Shown here: piece after piece, positions 17,316 through 26,137 of the stretch
Position numbering within the stretch: position 1 is the first letter of the stretch
Layout: every line of letters starts with the position of its first letter
NCBI RefSeq assembly: GCF_009765755.1
Contig: NZ_LMUV01000011.1
Coordinates: forward strand, 265,045 to 329,044
Direction of reading: 5' to 3'
DNA length: 64,000 bases
Source: Rhodanobacter sp. L36
GTDB lineage: Bacteria; Pseudomonadota; Gammaproteobacteria; Xanthomonadales; Rhodanobacteraceae
Made by a program: the position numbers and the translations under genes
The notes under the pieces: generated by a model
Database searches by the model: none
What the model saw: only the letters and a program-made list of their open reading frames with translations
What the model was told of the DNA's origin: nothing

Positions 17316-17657
17316 ATGAGCCAACCACCGCCTTACACGCCGGTTTTCGTGCCTGATTCCAATGCACCGCAGTCCGGCGTCGCGCCGTTGCGACCCACCA
17401 GTTCGCTGGCAGTGATCAGCCTTGTGTTCGGCATCCTCAGCTGGTGTCTGCTGCCGTTTATCGGCGCCATCGTCGCGATCGTGTGCGGCCACATGGCGCG
17501 CAGCGAAATCCGTCGTGCGCCGTTGGGTTCGATGGAAGGCAGTGGCATGGCGGTCGCCGGGCTGGTGCTGGGATATGTGCATGTCGCGCTCGTGGTGATC
17601 GGAATCGCGGTCATCATCGGTATCCTGTTCCTCGGCGCCGGCCTGCACTGGTTCTGA
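17316..17657 (+). CDS. DUF4190 domain-containing membrane protein
   Basis: A 113-residue protein from the ATG at 17316, MSQPPPYTPVFVP. A proline-rich N-terminus leads into two hydrophobic helices: LAVISLVFGILSWCLLPFIG (about residues 32-51) and VLGYVHVALVVIGIAVIIG (about 84-103). The helices are joined by a segment containing ARSEIRR and GSGMAVAGL. This arrangement is that of DUF4190, whose function is unknown. The ATG six bases after its stop starts the SDR gene, so co-transcription is likely. Confidence 0.82.
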   Translation: MSQPPPYTPVFVPDSNAPQSGVAPLRPTSSLAVISLVFGILSWCLLPFIGAIVAIVCGHMARSEIRRAPLGSMEGSGMAVAGLVLGYVHVALVVIGIAVIIGILFLGAGLHWF

Positions 17658-17663
17658 TCGGCG

Positions 17664-18440
17664 ATGACCGACGCCCGATCCGCGACGCCATTCGATTTCA
17701 ACGGACGCCGGGTCGTTGTCGCCGGCGGCAGTCGTGGTATTGGTCGCAGCATCGCGCTCGCCTTCGCGCAGGCTGGCGCAACGGTGTCGATCTGCGCGCG
17801 TGGTGTGGAAGCACTCGAACAGACACGCAATGACATCGTCGCGTTCGGTGCTGTCGCGCACGTGCAAACCTGCGACCTCGCCGATGGCGCATCCATCGAG
17901 CGCTATATCGCCGATGCCGCTGCTGCGCTCGGTGGTATCGATGTGTTGGTCAACAACGCCAGCGGCTACGGTTTCGGTGACGATGACGAAAGCTGGCTCG
18001 CCGGTTTCAATGTCGACCTGATGGCGGCCGTGCGCGCATCACGATTCGCGCTGCCGCATCTCGAAGCGTCGACGCACGCATGCATCCTGCACACCAGTTC
18101 GATCGCCGCGTTTCATCCGCGCGTGAACGGTGCGGGTTATGCAGCGATCAAGGCGGCGTTGAGCCAGTACACGACATCGCAGGCGCTGGCGCTGGCCGCC
18201 AAGCGCATTCGCGTCAATGCCATCGCGCCAGGCTCGATCGAGTTTTTCGATGGCCTGTGGGATCGGCGCAGGCGTGACGAACCGCAGCTTTACCGCGCCA
18301 CGCTGGCGAAGATTCCCTTCGGTCGCTTCGGTACGCCGGAGTCGATCGCGCACGCTGCACTTTTCCTCGCTTCGCCGTGGGCCGAATGGATCACCGGACA
18401 GACGCTTTGCGTCGATGGTGGCCAAGGGCTTTCCGGATGA
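17664..18440 (+). CDS. SDR-family oxidoreductase
   Basis: A 258-residue classical short-chain dehydrogenase. The nucleotide-binding motif is VVAGGSRGIGRSIA (about residues 18-31), NNASGYG follows, and the catalytic set contains the Ser of LHTSSIAAF and YAAIK (about 157-161). The C-terminal LASPWAEWITGQTLCVDGGQG is typical. The cofactor is NAD(P); the substrate is not evident. It is the second gene of a close run (DUF4190, SDR, methyltransferase, pyrD, murB), with only four bases before the next start. Confidence 0.9.
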   Translation: MTDARSATPFDFNGRRVVVAGGSRGIGRSIALAFAQAGATVSICARGVEALEQTRNDIVAFGAVAHVQTCDLADGASIERYIADAAAALGGIDVLVNNASGYGFGDDDESWLAGFNVDLMAAVRASRFALPHLEASTHACILHTSSIAAFHPRVNGAGYAAIKAALSQYTTSQALALAAKRIRVNAIAPGSIEFFDGLWDRRRRDEPQLYRATLAKIPFGRFGTPESIAHAALFLASPWAEWITGQTLCVDGGQGLSG

Positions 18441-18444
18441 ACGC

Positions 18445-19212
18445 GTGAGCGCATTCGATTCCACCCACCGCTTCAGCGACCGCGTCGACGACTACGTGCG
18501 CTATCGGCCGGACTATCCGCCGGCGTTGCTCGAATGGCTCCAGCGCGAGCAGGGCATCGACGTCGGTTGGCTGGTAGCCGATGTCGGCGCGGGTACCGGC
18601 ATTTCATCGAAGATGTTTCTCGACGCCGGCTATCGCGTGACGGCAGTGGAACCGAACGCGCCAATGCGGCAGGCCGCCGAAAACTGGTTGAGGCCGTACG
18701 ACACGTTTCGCGCCATCGATGGCACCTCCGATGCGACCGGATTGCCCGACGGCAGTGTGGATCTGGTCACCGTGGCGCAGGCGTTCCACTGGTTTGACGA
18801 ACGGGCAACACGCCGCGAGTTCGCCCGCATTCTGCGTCCGCGTGGACTCGCCGCGATCTGGTGGAATTCCCGCCGGCTCTCTGGCACGCGTTTTCTGGAA
18901 GGCTATGAAGCCTTGCTGCTGGCCTACGGCACCGACTACGTCAGCGTGGCCGAGCGCTACGCCGACGATGCGCGGATGCGCGTGTGGTTCGGCGACGGTT
19001 ATCGCGGCAGCGCAAGTTTCGAGCATGCGCAGCGGCTGGATTTCGATGCGCTGCGCGGGCGGCTGATGTCCTCGTCCTACGTGCCGAAGGAAGGCCATCC
19101 GCAGCACGCGCCGATGCTGCACGCCCTGTGCGAATTGTTCGATACCTGCGCCGAAGCGGGCACGATAAGCTTCGATTACGACACCCGCGTCTATGCCGGA
19201 CACCCTGCCTGA
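18445..19212 (+). CDS. Class I SAM-dependent methyltransferase
   Basis: A 255-residue protein with a GTG start four bases after the SDR stop; no in-frame ATG competes near this point. The SAM-binding loop is VADVGAGTGISSKMFLDAGYRVTAVEPNAPM in motif I/II order; after it come LPDGSVDLVTVAQAFHWFD and an FARILRPRGLAAIWWNSR segment. This pattern (HWFD after the acidic loop) is common in small-molecule methyltransferases of the Methyltransf_11/25 type. The substrate is unknown. It lies three bases before pyrD. Confidence 0.85.
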   Translation: MSAFDSTHRFSDRVDDYVRYRPDYPPALLEWLQREQGIDVGWLVADVGAGTGISSKMFLDAGYRVTAVEPNAPMRQAAENWLRPYDTFRAIDGTSDATGLPDGSVDLVTVAQAFHWFDERATRREFARILRPRGLAAIWWNSRRLSGTRFLEGYEALLLAYGTDYVSVAERYADDARMRVWFGDGYRGSASFEHAQRLDFDALRGRLMSSSYVPKEGHPQHAPMLHALCELFDTCAEAGTISFDYDTRVYAGHPA

Positions 19213-19215
19213 GCC

Positions 19216-20256
19216 ATGTACGACATCCTGCGCCCGCTGCTGTTCAAGCTCGATGCCGAGACCGCGCATCGCGTCACGATGTACGGGTTGGGCGTGGCCC
19301 AGCGCAGCGACTTCGCGCACTGGATCGCCACCCCGCCAGCGGATTTTCCGACCACGGTGTTCGGCATTGATTTCCCCAATCCGGTCGGCCTCGCCGCGGG
19401 GCTCGACAAGAACGGCGAACATCTCGACGCGCTGAATGCGCTGGGCTTCGGCTTCATCGAGGTCGGCACGGTGACGCCCTTGCCGCAGGTCGGCAACGAC
19501 AAGCCGCGCATGTTCCGGCTGCCGCAGCACGAGGCGATCATCAACCGACTCGGCTTCAACAACGGTGGCGTCGATGCGCTGGTGCGCAATGTGCAGCAGT
19601 CCAGCTATCACGGCGTGCTCGGCATCAACATCGGCAAAAACAAGGACACGCCCAACGAGAAAGCGGTGAGCGATTACCTGCTGTGCCTCACGCGCGTCTA
19701 CGAACACGCCAGCTACATCACGGTGAATATTTCTTCGCCGAATACGCAGGGCCTTCGCGATCTGCAACAGGAAGCCACGCTGCGGCGTTTCATCTCGGTG
19801 CTGCGCGAGGCGCAGGAGCGACTCGGCTCGCAACACGGCAAGCGCAAGCCGATGCTGCTGAAGATCGCACCTGATCTCGCCGAAATCGAACTCGACGCCA
19901 TTGCCGATGTGCTCACGCGTACCGGCATCGACGGCGTGATCTGCACCAACACCACCGTCGATCACAGTGCAGTCGCGGACGATCCGCAGGGCAACGAGAC
20001 CGGCGGACTCTCCGGCAAGCCGCTGTTCGAGCGGTCGACCGCCGTGCTCGCCGGCATGCACAAACGACTGCAAGGTCGCGTTCCGTTGATCGGGGTCGGC
20101 GGTGTGCTGGACGGCAGCGACGCCGCGGAAAAAATCGCCGCGGGCGCATCGCTGGTGCAGATTTATTCGGGCCTGATCTATCGCGGCCCTCATCTGATCG
20201 GCGAATGTGTCAACGAGATCCGCCGCCAACGCGAAGACGTTCCGCATGCCGGTTGA
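19216..20256 (+). CDS. pyrD: Quinone-dependent dihydroorotate dehydrogenase
   Basis: A 346-residue class 2 DHODH. The N-terminal helix [22 protein letters not shown] inserts into the membrane for quinone access. FMN and substrate blocks are all present: [61 protein letters not shown] (with the class 2 catalytic Ser), [15 protein letters not shown] and [11 protein letters not shown]. It catalyses the fourth step of pyrimidine synthesis. Its 3' end overlaps murB by 11 bases. Confidence 0.97.
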   Translation: MYDILRPLLFKLDAETAHRVTMYGLGVAQRSDFAHWIATPPADFPTTVFGIDFPNPVGLAAGLDKNGEHLDALNALGFGFIEVGTVTPLPQVGNDKPRMFRLPQHEAIINRLGFNNGGVDALVRNVQQSSYHGVLGINIGKNKDTPNEKAVSDYLLCLTRVYEHASYITVNISSPNTQGLRDLQQEATLRRFISVLREAQERLGSQHGKRKPMLLKIAPDLAEIELDAIADVLTRTGIDGVICTNTTVDHSAVADDPQGNETGGLSGKPLFERSTAVLAGMHKRLQGRVPLIGVGGVLDGSDAAEKIAAGASLVQIYSGLIYRGPHLIGECVNEIRRQREDVPHAG

Positions 20257-21295
20257 GCCAGTGGATATGGGCGGCTATACGCTGATCGAAAACGCCTCGC
20301 TGGCGAATCGCAACACGCTGCGTGTGGATGCGCGAGCGACGCTGCTCGCGGAAATTCGCGACGCGACAAAGCTGCCCGAGTTGCTGGATTTTCCCGCCGT
20401 GCGAAATGGACGTCTGTTGGTCCTTGGCGAAGGCAGCAACGTGCTGTTCACCGAGGACTTCGAAGGCACCGTGCTGGCGATGGCCACACGCGGCGTGCAA
20501 GTGGAAAGCGACGGCGACAGCGCGCGCATCGCCGTCGCCGCCGGCGAACGTTGGGATGATTTCGTGCGCTGGACCTTGGGCCAGGGTTTCGCCGGGCTGG
20601 AGAATCTCATCCTGATTCCAGGCACGGTCGGCGCTGCGCCGATCCAGAACATCGGCGCCTATGGTTGCGAAGTGGCCGAATTCGTCGAGAGCGTCGAAGC
20701 GTGGGATACGCGCGCGCGCTGCGTCGTCAAGCTCGATCAGGCGACCTGTGCATTCGCCTATCGCGATTCGCTGTTCAAGCGCGAGCCGGGCCGTTACATC
20801 ATCACCGCCGTGCGTTTCCGCTTGCCACGCAGCCGCGCGTTGCGCACCGACTACGCCGGCATCGAAGAGCAGCTCGCACGCATGGGCGTGGATCATCCTG
20901 CGCCGTTCCATGTCGCCGAAGCGGTGGTGCATCTGCGCACCAGCAAGCTGCCGGACCCGGCGGTGATCGGCAACGCCGGCAGCTTTTTCAAGAATCCGAT
21001 CGTGAACGCCGCGTTGGCTGCGCAGTTGAAGCAGGATCACCCCGAGCTGCCGGCTTGGCCGCAGCCCGATGGCAGCGTGAAATTATCCGCCGCGTGGCTG
21101 ATCGAAACCGCCGGTTTCAAGGGCGTGCGCGAAGGCGACGCCGGCATCTCCAATCGTCACGCGCTGGTGTTGGTCAATCACGGCAAGGCCAGCGGCCCGC
21201 AGCTGTGGGCGCTGGCGCAACGCGTGATAGTCGGCGTGCATGCCGTGTTCGGCGTGCAGCTCGAACCCGAGCCGCTGGTGATCGGCGCCCGCTGA
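20246..21295 (+). CDS. murB: UDP-N-acetylmuramate dehydrogenase MurB
   Basis: A 349-residue protein of the E. coli-like (type I) MurB class. Signature segments are [18 protein letters not shown] (FAD binding), [32 protein letters not shown], and [12 protein letters not shown] with the catalytic Ser, then [12 protein letters not shown]. It reduces UDP-GlcNAc-enolpyruvate to UDP-MurNAc. The ATG at 20246 overlaps the end of pyrD; a second ATG at 20267 (MGGYTL) is possible and would remove the overlap. Pairing with pyrD probably reflects shared transcription only. Confidence 0.95.
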   Translation: MPVEPVDMGGYTLIENASLANRNTLRVDARATLLAEIRDATKLPELLDFPAVRNGRLLVLGEGSNVLFTEDFEGTVLAMATRGVQVESDGDSARIAVAAGERWDDFVRWTLGQGFAGLENLILIPGTVGAAPIQNIGAYGCEVAEFVESVEAWDTRARCVVKLDQATCAFAYRDSLFKREPGRYIITAVRFRLPRSRALRTDYAGIEEQLARMGVDHPAPFHVAEAVVHLRTSKLPDPAVIGNAGSFFKNPIVNAALAAQLKQDHPELPAWPQPDGSVKLSAAWLIETAGFKGVREGDAGISNRHALVLVNHGKASGPQLWALAQRVIVGVHAVFGVQLEPEPLVIGAR

Positions 21296-21426
21296 GTGGC
21301 GCGCGCAGGGCGCCAGCCAGGGCGACTTCCGGCACTTCCTTGCGACTACCAGAGCCATGCCACCATGGCTGATTCGCCGCGTGGCACATCGCCACCTTTC
21401 ATCACTTCCCACAAAAGGAATCGACC

Positions 21427-24132
21427 ATGACGTTGAACAAACTCAAGCCGCTGGCATGGAGCCTGATGCTGGGCATGGGCGTGCTTGCCGGCACCTGTCA
21501 GGCGCATGCCGCCGCTACCACCGAACAGGCGGCGCAGTCCGGCAACGTGTTGCGCGCCACGTTGGACAACGGCCTGCGCGTGGTCATCGTGCACGACAAG
21601 CTGGCGCCGATGGTGACCACGCAGATCACCTACCTCGCTGGCGGCTATCAGACGCCGAAGGGTTTCCCCGGCACCGCGCACGCGCTGGAACACATGATGT
21701 TTCGCGACAGCGCCGGCATGAGCGGCGCGCAGTTGAACGAGATGACCGGCAAGATGGGCGGCGACAACAACGCCTTCACCACCAACGACGCGACCCAGTA
21801 TTACTTCGTCGCACCGTCGGCCTATCTCGACGTGCTGCTGCACATCGAAGCCACGCGCATGCGCGGTGCGAAGATGACCGACAAGGACTGGGCGCTGGAG
21901 AAGGGCGCGATCGAGCAGGAAGTGTCGCGCGACATTTCCGATCCGGGTTTCCTCGCCTTCGAGAAAGCCGAAGGTTTGCTCTACGCAGGCACCGGCTATG
22001 AGGCCGATCCTCTCGGCACGCGGCCCTCGTTCGACGCGACCACGTCGCAGGTGCTGCACAAGTTCTACAACGACTGGTACACGCCGAACAACGCGATCTT
22101 CGTGATCGTCGGCGACGTCGATCCGCAGGCCACGCTCGGCAAGGTCAAGGCCTTGTTCGGCTCGATTCCGCGCAGCGAAACGCCTGCGCGCACACCGGCG
22201 AAGTTGCAGACGTTCGCCGCGCAGACCCTCCACAACACCACGCCGGACGCGACCGGCTCGGTGCAATTCCTGTATCGCATGCCCGGCATGAAGAGCGACG
22301 ATTTCGCGGCTGCGTCCGTGCTGATGGACGTGCTCAACAACGCGCGCAGCGAACTCTCCGAACTCGCCGCACAGGGCAAGGTGCTGAGCGCCGATGCGCA
22401 GGTGCAGCCTTTCAGCCTCGGCGGCATCGGCGTGATTGAAGCTGGCTTTCCGAAAGGTGGCGATGCAGCGCAGGCACAGGCGCATCTCGATGGCGTGATC
22501 GCCGCGATGTTGAAGGACGGCGTCTCCGCCGATCTCGTCGACGCTGCCAAGCGTTCCGAGCAGGCGCAGTTTGGATTCAGTAAAAACAGTGCCGTGAATC
22601 TCGCCAGCTCTTGGTCGCAGGCGCTCGCATGGCAGGGGCTGGATTCGCCCGAGGAAGCGGAGCGACAGATCCAGAACGTCACCGTGGACGACGTGAATCG
22701 CGTCGCCCGCGAATACCTCAAGCATGATCAGCGCGTCACCGTGGTGCTCACGCCCGACCCGAACGGCAAGCGTCCGCCGGACAGCAACGGCTTCGGCGGC
22801 AGTGAATCCTTCGGCGGCGACGACAAGCTCGACGTGCCCCTGCCCGATTGGGCGGCCAAGGCACTGAGCAAGCTCGATATGCCGCACTGGACGCTCGACC
22901 CGGTGAAGATGACGCTCGACAACGGCATCACCCTGATCGTGCAGCCCGAGTCCACCAGCAAAACCGTCACCGTCGTCGGCCATGTCGATCACAATGACGA
23001 CCTGCAGGAGCCGCAAGGCCAGGACGGCGTCGGCAAGTTGCTCGGCTCGCTGTTCGACTACGGCAGCACGCATCTGGATCGCACCGCGTTCCACAAGGCA
23101 CTCGACGGTATCGCTGCCACGCAGAGCGGCGGCGCGGATTTCCGCCTCGCCGTGCCGAGCGCGCATTTCGATGAAGGCATGCAGCTGCTCGCCGACAACG
23201 AACTGAACCCGGCGCTGCCGCAGGACGCGTTCAACGTGCAGCAGCAAACGCTTGCACGCACGCTGGCCGGCGAGCTGGAATCGCCGCAGTACAAGATGTT
23301 CCATGCGCTGTTCACCGGCCTGTATCCCGCCGGCGATCCCGCACTGCGCCAGGCCACGCCGGCCAGCGTCGGCAAATTGCAGCTGCAGAATGCAAAGGAT
23401 TATTTCGCGCGCACCTATCGCCCCGACATGACCACCATCGTGGTGGTCGGCGATGTCACGCCGGATCAGGCCAAGACCACCGTGCAGAAATATTTCGGCA
23501 AGTGGGAAGCGGCGGGCGCGAAACCGGATGTGATTTCCAAACCGGTGCCGCTCAATCCGGCCAGCTACGTCGTGGTGCCCAACGCCTATGCGTCGCAGGA
23601 TCAGGTGCTGATCGGCCAAACGCTCGGCCTCAACATGCACAACCCCGACCGCTACGCGCTGGAACTCGGCAACGACGTGCTCGGCGGCAACGGTTTCGCA
23701 TCGCGGCTGATGGTGGACGTGCGCGTGAGACACGGCTTCGCCTATGGTGCGAGTTCCGGCATGAGCTTCGACCGCTCGCGCTCGCTGTTCTACATCCAGT
23801 ACGGCAGCGATGCGGGCAAGGTCGCGCCCGTCGATGACCTCGTGCGGCAGAACCTCGACGCCATGCGCAACACCGCTGTCACTCCGGCAGAACTCACCAA
23901 CGCACGGCAGTATCAGATCCGTTCGATCCCGGTGCAGGTCTCCAGCGTCGACGGCATCGCCCGCTCATTGCTCTCCTGGAGCTGGCACGGCGAACCGCTC
24001 GATCAACCCATGGTCGCCGCCAAGTACTACCTCAACCTCACCGCTGCCGAAGTGCAGAACGCGTTCAAGAAATACCTCAAGCCACAAAACATGACGCAGG
24101 TTGTGCAGGGTCCGGCGCCGGCGAAGCACTGA
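21427..24132 (+). CDS. M16-family zinc metallopeptidase, secreted, two-domain
   Basis: A 901-residue protein with a signal peptide (MTLNKLKPLAWSLMLGMGVLAG, cleavage probably after QAHA) and AAGGAA before the ATG. The N-terminal M16 domain has the inverted zinc motif HALEH (His85, Glu88, His89) and a downstream EKGAIEQEVSRD. The second M16 unit (from about residue 490, DNGITLIVQPES) lacks HxxEH and should be structural, as in pitrilysin and processing peptidases. Expected to act in the periplasm on peptides. No partner peptidase gene adjoins. Confidence 0.92.
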   Translation: MTLNKLKPLAWSLMLGMGVLAGTCQAHAAATTEQAAQSGNVLRATLDNGLRVVIVHDKLAPMVTTQITYLAGGYQTPKGFPGTAHALEHMMFRDSAGMSGAQLNEMTGKMGGDNNAFTTNDATQYYFVAPSAYLDVLLHIEATRMRGAKMTDKDWALEKGAIEQEVSRDISDPGFLAFEKAEGLLYAGTGYEADPLGTRPSFDATTSQVLHKFYNDWYTPNNAIFVIVGDVDPQATLGKVKALFGSIPRSETPARTPAKLQTFAAQTLHNTTPDATGSVQFLYRMPGMKSDDFAAASVLMDVLNNARSELSELAAQGKVLSADAQVQPFSLGGIGVIEAGFPKGGDAAQAQAHLDGVIAAMLKDGVSADLVDAAKRSEQAQFGFSKNSAVNLASSWSQALAWQGLDSPEEAERQIQNVTVDDVNRVAREYLKHDQRVTVVLTPDPNGKRPPDSNGFGGSESFGGDDKLDVPLPDWAAKALSKLDMPHWTLDPVKMTLDNGITLIVQPESTSKTVTVVGHVDHNDDLQEPQGQDGVGKLLGSLFDYGSTHLDRTAFHKALDGIAATQSGGADFRLAVPSAHFDEGMQLLADNELNPALPQDAFNVQQQTLARTLAGELESPQYKMFHALFTGLYPAGDPALRQATPASVGKLQLQNAKDYFARTYRPDMTTIVVVGDVTPDQAKTTVQKYFGKWEAAGAKPDVISKPVPLNPASYVVVPNAYASQDQVLIGQTLGLNMHNPDRYALELGNDVLGGNGFASRLMVDVRVRHGFAYGASSGMSFDRSRSLFYIQYGSDAGKVAPVDDLVRQNLDAMRNTAVTPAELTNARQYQIRSIPVQVSSVDGIARSLLSWSWHGEPLDQPMVAAKYYLNLTAAEVQNAFKKYLKPQNMTQVVQGPAPAKH

Positions 24133-24139
24133 GCGTGCG

Positions 24140-24167
24140 CGTGCCATCCTGTGGGCAGGGTGGCACG
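24140..24167 (+). terminator. Hairpin after the M16 peptidase
   Basis: CGTGCCATCCTG, TGGG loop, CAGGGTGGCACG: a 12-base stem with one G-T pair, eight bases after the stop. It lacks a T-run, so it may be an mRNA-stabilising or factor-assisted end rather than a classic terminator. Confidence 0.6.
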
Positions 24168-24345
24168 CTGTTGAATCTGGCTGACTCTGGAATAGGGTGG
24201 TTCAAGCCGATTTGAGCGTGACACGGTCGTACAGACGGCAATCGAAGAGAGGATAACGGTACCGTTTATGCTCAGCTAATTTAATAAAACTAAGGTTTTA
24301 ATATTTATAACTATTGCGACAATATGTCTTAGTTGCAATGCTGCT

Positions 24346-24705
24346 ATGCCACGCTCGGCTGTAGATATTTGTTATCTTTTAAAACATACGGACCAATTTA
24401 GAGAAAAGAGCTTCGAACTCCATTCTGATGTCATGTTTACGATGCATGGGCGGCATTTATATGGTAGCAAGTGCAGTGACTTGGGCTCATTGGGTCTATC
24501 TATCGATGAAAAAAGATACGATAAGAAGGAGATTAAGGACTTTATCGATCAAGTGATGGCACAAAAAGGACCGGCCAAGGTGGCGTTAGTTGGCCGTTTC
24601 GTAGAAACGCCTTTTAAGAATTACGTGGGGTATTTTGTTTTAGAAGATGTGATCGACGTAACAAATAAAGCTGTGGAAATGGAGGCAGCAAAGGCGAAAC
24701 ACTGA
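24346..24705 (+). CDS. Small hypothetical protein in a low-GC patch, probable secreted type with damaged 5' end
   Basis: 119 residues from the ATG at 24346, with GC content visibly below its neighbours. The middle (VDICYLLKHTDQFREKSFELHSDVMFTMHG, later KCSDL, KVALVGRFVETPF, YVGYFVLEDVIDV) resembles small exported OB-fold-like proteins with a conserved HG and Cys, but I cannot name a family with confidence. In the same frame upstream, 24283-24345 encode NKTKVLIFITIATICLSCNA, which looks like a signal peptide, with no standard start after the in-frame TAA at 24277. The annotated ATG may therefore not be the ancestral start. Confidence 0.5.
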   Translation: MPRSAVDICYLLKHTDQFREKSFELHSDVMFTMHGRHLYGSKCSDLGSLGLSIDEKRYDKKEIKDFIDQVMAQKGPAKVALVGRFVETPFKNYVGYFVLEDVIDVTNKAVEMEAAKAKH

Positions 24706-24926
24706 ATAGTCCTACGTCATCCTGACGGTATGAGTGGCACGTTATCGGCGTTATGGTCGCTCCGCACGCTCGGTGGGAGCATTTTCATTCTCAATTAATG
24801 GTCAGCTTACCTTCGCGGGCATACTCCGGCTAACCGCCGAACATAAGGATCATGCGTCTCAATGGTAACGACATGTCAAACAGCGCGTCGGCTTACCACG
24901 TCATCATCGTTCCCTGAGGTAGAGAT

Positions 24927-25529
24927 ATGAATCGTCCGTCGCTTATCTGTCTCCTGTGGCTTATGCCGGTGATTATGCGAGCTCAGGATATTCCACAACG
25001 CGCACAGCCTTCCGTTACGAAGCAATCCGAGAACGTAGTCAGCGGCCTTTATACGCAGTTCGTAGCAAGGCATCCGCTCGGCATTCCGTATGGCGCGGAC
25101 ATGAAGGCTTTCGCACCATACCTCAGCTTGGCATTGCGTCATCGCTTTGATCTATACAATGCATGCTTGATCGACTGGCGTAGACGAACTCCAGACCCAA
25201 GCCTGAAACCGCCGGTTGGGCTCATCGAGAACGGAGTCTTTTCGGGTGCCAACGAAGAGGCTGAGCCCGAGGCTTTTCATATCGTCAAAACCGAACCGGG
25301 AAAAGACTCCTCCCTTGTATACGTACAACTCACCGTCGGCGACCCTCCAAACAAACCACTGGTTTGGTATGTGGCTGCGGTGGTGGTCAACGAGAAAGGT
25401 CGCCCTGTCGTGAACGATGTCCTATACCTTAGCGGCGAGAATGGCGAGGTTGAATCGCAGCTGTCGAAAGACATGTCTTCGGGGTGCGACGGTGCTCGTT
25501 GGAATGGAGAGGGACGCCATCCGCGCTAA
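24927..25529 (+). CDS. Hypothetical secreted protein
   Basis: A 200-residue protein with a ribosome site (GAGGTAGAG) and a signal peptide MNRPSLICLLWLMPVIMRAQ. The mature part contains VVSGLYTQFVARHPLGIPYG, FAPYLSLALRHRFDLYNACL, and a C-terminal beta-rich stretch LVYVQLTVGDPPNKPLVWYVAAVVVNEKGRPVVNDVLYL. This layout (helical start, then a strand-rich end finishing with a V-x-D-V-x-Y segment) recalls DUF3828-like secreted proteins, but I am not certain. It sits with the preceding gene in an accessory patch. GC content is somewhat lower than that of the housekeeping genes. Confidence 0.65.
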   Translation: MNRPSLICLLWLMPVIMRAQDIPQRAQPSVTKQSENVVSGLYTQFVARHPLGIPYGADMKAFAPYLSLALRHRFDLYNACLIDWRRRTPDPSLKPPVGLIENGVFSGANEEAEPEAFHIVKTEPGKDSSLVYVQLTVGDPPNKPLVWYVAAVVVNEKGRPVVNDVLYLSGENGEVESQLSKDMSSGCDGARWNGEGRHPR

Positions 25530-25717
25530 CCCATATGTTTGTCATTACCGCTCCGCCAGTGTCGATTCCAAATCCTGTTGTCGTTGAAAAACGCGCTATT
25601 ACAATCCGGCCACAGCACGGCTCCTGAGCGTTGATCCATTGGGTCCAAGTGAAAGCAACATTTCTAACTTTGAACAAAGGAGCCAGAGACATTTTCCGAC
25701 AGTTGAGAGGCGACGGT
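25530..25717. other. Intergenic, no supported gene
   Basis: Between the secreted hypothetical gene and the tandem repeat. A 30-codon frame at 25535-25627 (MFVITAPPVSIPNP start) has no ribosome site and may be chance. No RNA or terminator is evident. Confidence 0.4.
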
Positions 25718-26015
25718 GGGTCTCCGAGTGCCGGACGTGACACTCCGAAGTGTCGACGCCGGGTCTTATTCGGTGGAGTCTGGCTCTTTCCACCCAGCAA
25801 GTGGGTCTTTTTCGGGGGCGTATGACTCTCGGAGAGCCGAGCGTGGGGTCTTTTTGAGCGGCGGTTGGCTCCAGAGAGAGCCGGGCGTGGGTCTTTTCAG
25901 GTAGCGCTTGGCTCTTGGAGAGTCGAGCGCGGGTCTTTTTCATCGGCGCCCGGCTCCCGGAGAGCGGCGCCAGGGTCTTTTTCACCGACGGACGGAGCTC
26001 GGTGAGTCAGTCGTG
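25718..26015. repeat. Tandem repeat, seven degenerate 42-43 bp units
   Basis: GGGTCT recurs at 25718, 25761, 25803, 25846, 25889, 25931 and 25973, that is at 43, 42, 43, 43, 42 and 42 base spacing. A fuller unit is GGGTCTTTTTC, a GGCG-containing spacer, then GGCTCTTGGAGAGTC, a small palindrome, and GAGCG. The first two units are most diverged. Units abut directly, so this is not a spacer array. The minus strand happens to be open through the block, giving a KKTRARLS-like peptide repeat, but the 42/43 alternation argues against coding. Confidence 0.85.
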
Positions 26016-26137
26016 ACCCTGGCGTCTTCCAGTTGCCGATGGTTGCATGGCCGCGACGCGCAAGAGGCGGCCCTTACGATATGCCAACTTCCGACCGGAT
26101 GTCGCGCTTATCGAGCGCCATTCGCTATGTGCTGTTT
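26016..26137. other. Intergenic, nothing seen
   Basis: The short stretch between the tandem repeat and the stop of fsr. I see no gene or clear terminator; the repeat units with their T-tracts may themselves act at the transcript end. Confidence 0.4.

Noticed and set aside
21346..23733. A 795-residue open frame on the minus strand
   Set aside because: It is antisense to the M16 peptidase gene, has no recognisable domain, and is rich in His, Arg and Gln as expected from high-GC antisense frames.
25599..25985. A 128-residue minus-strand frame with KKTRARLS-like repeats
   Set aside because: It is created by the tandem DNA repeat; unit length alternates 42 and 43 bases, so the peptide repeat shifts frame between units, and there is no ribosome site.
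25718..26015. CRISPR array
   Set aside because: The units abut without unique spacers, are degenerate throughout, and no cas genes are present.
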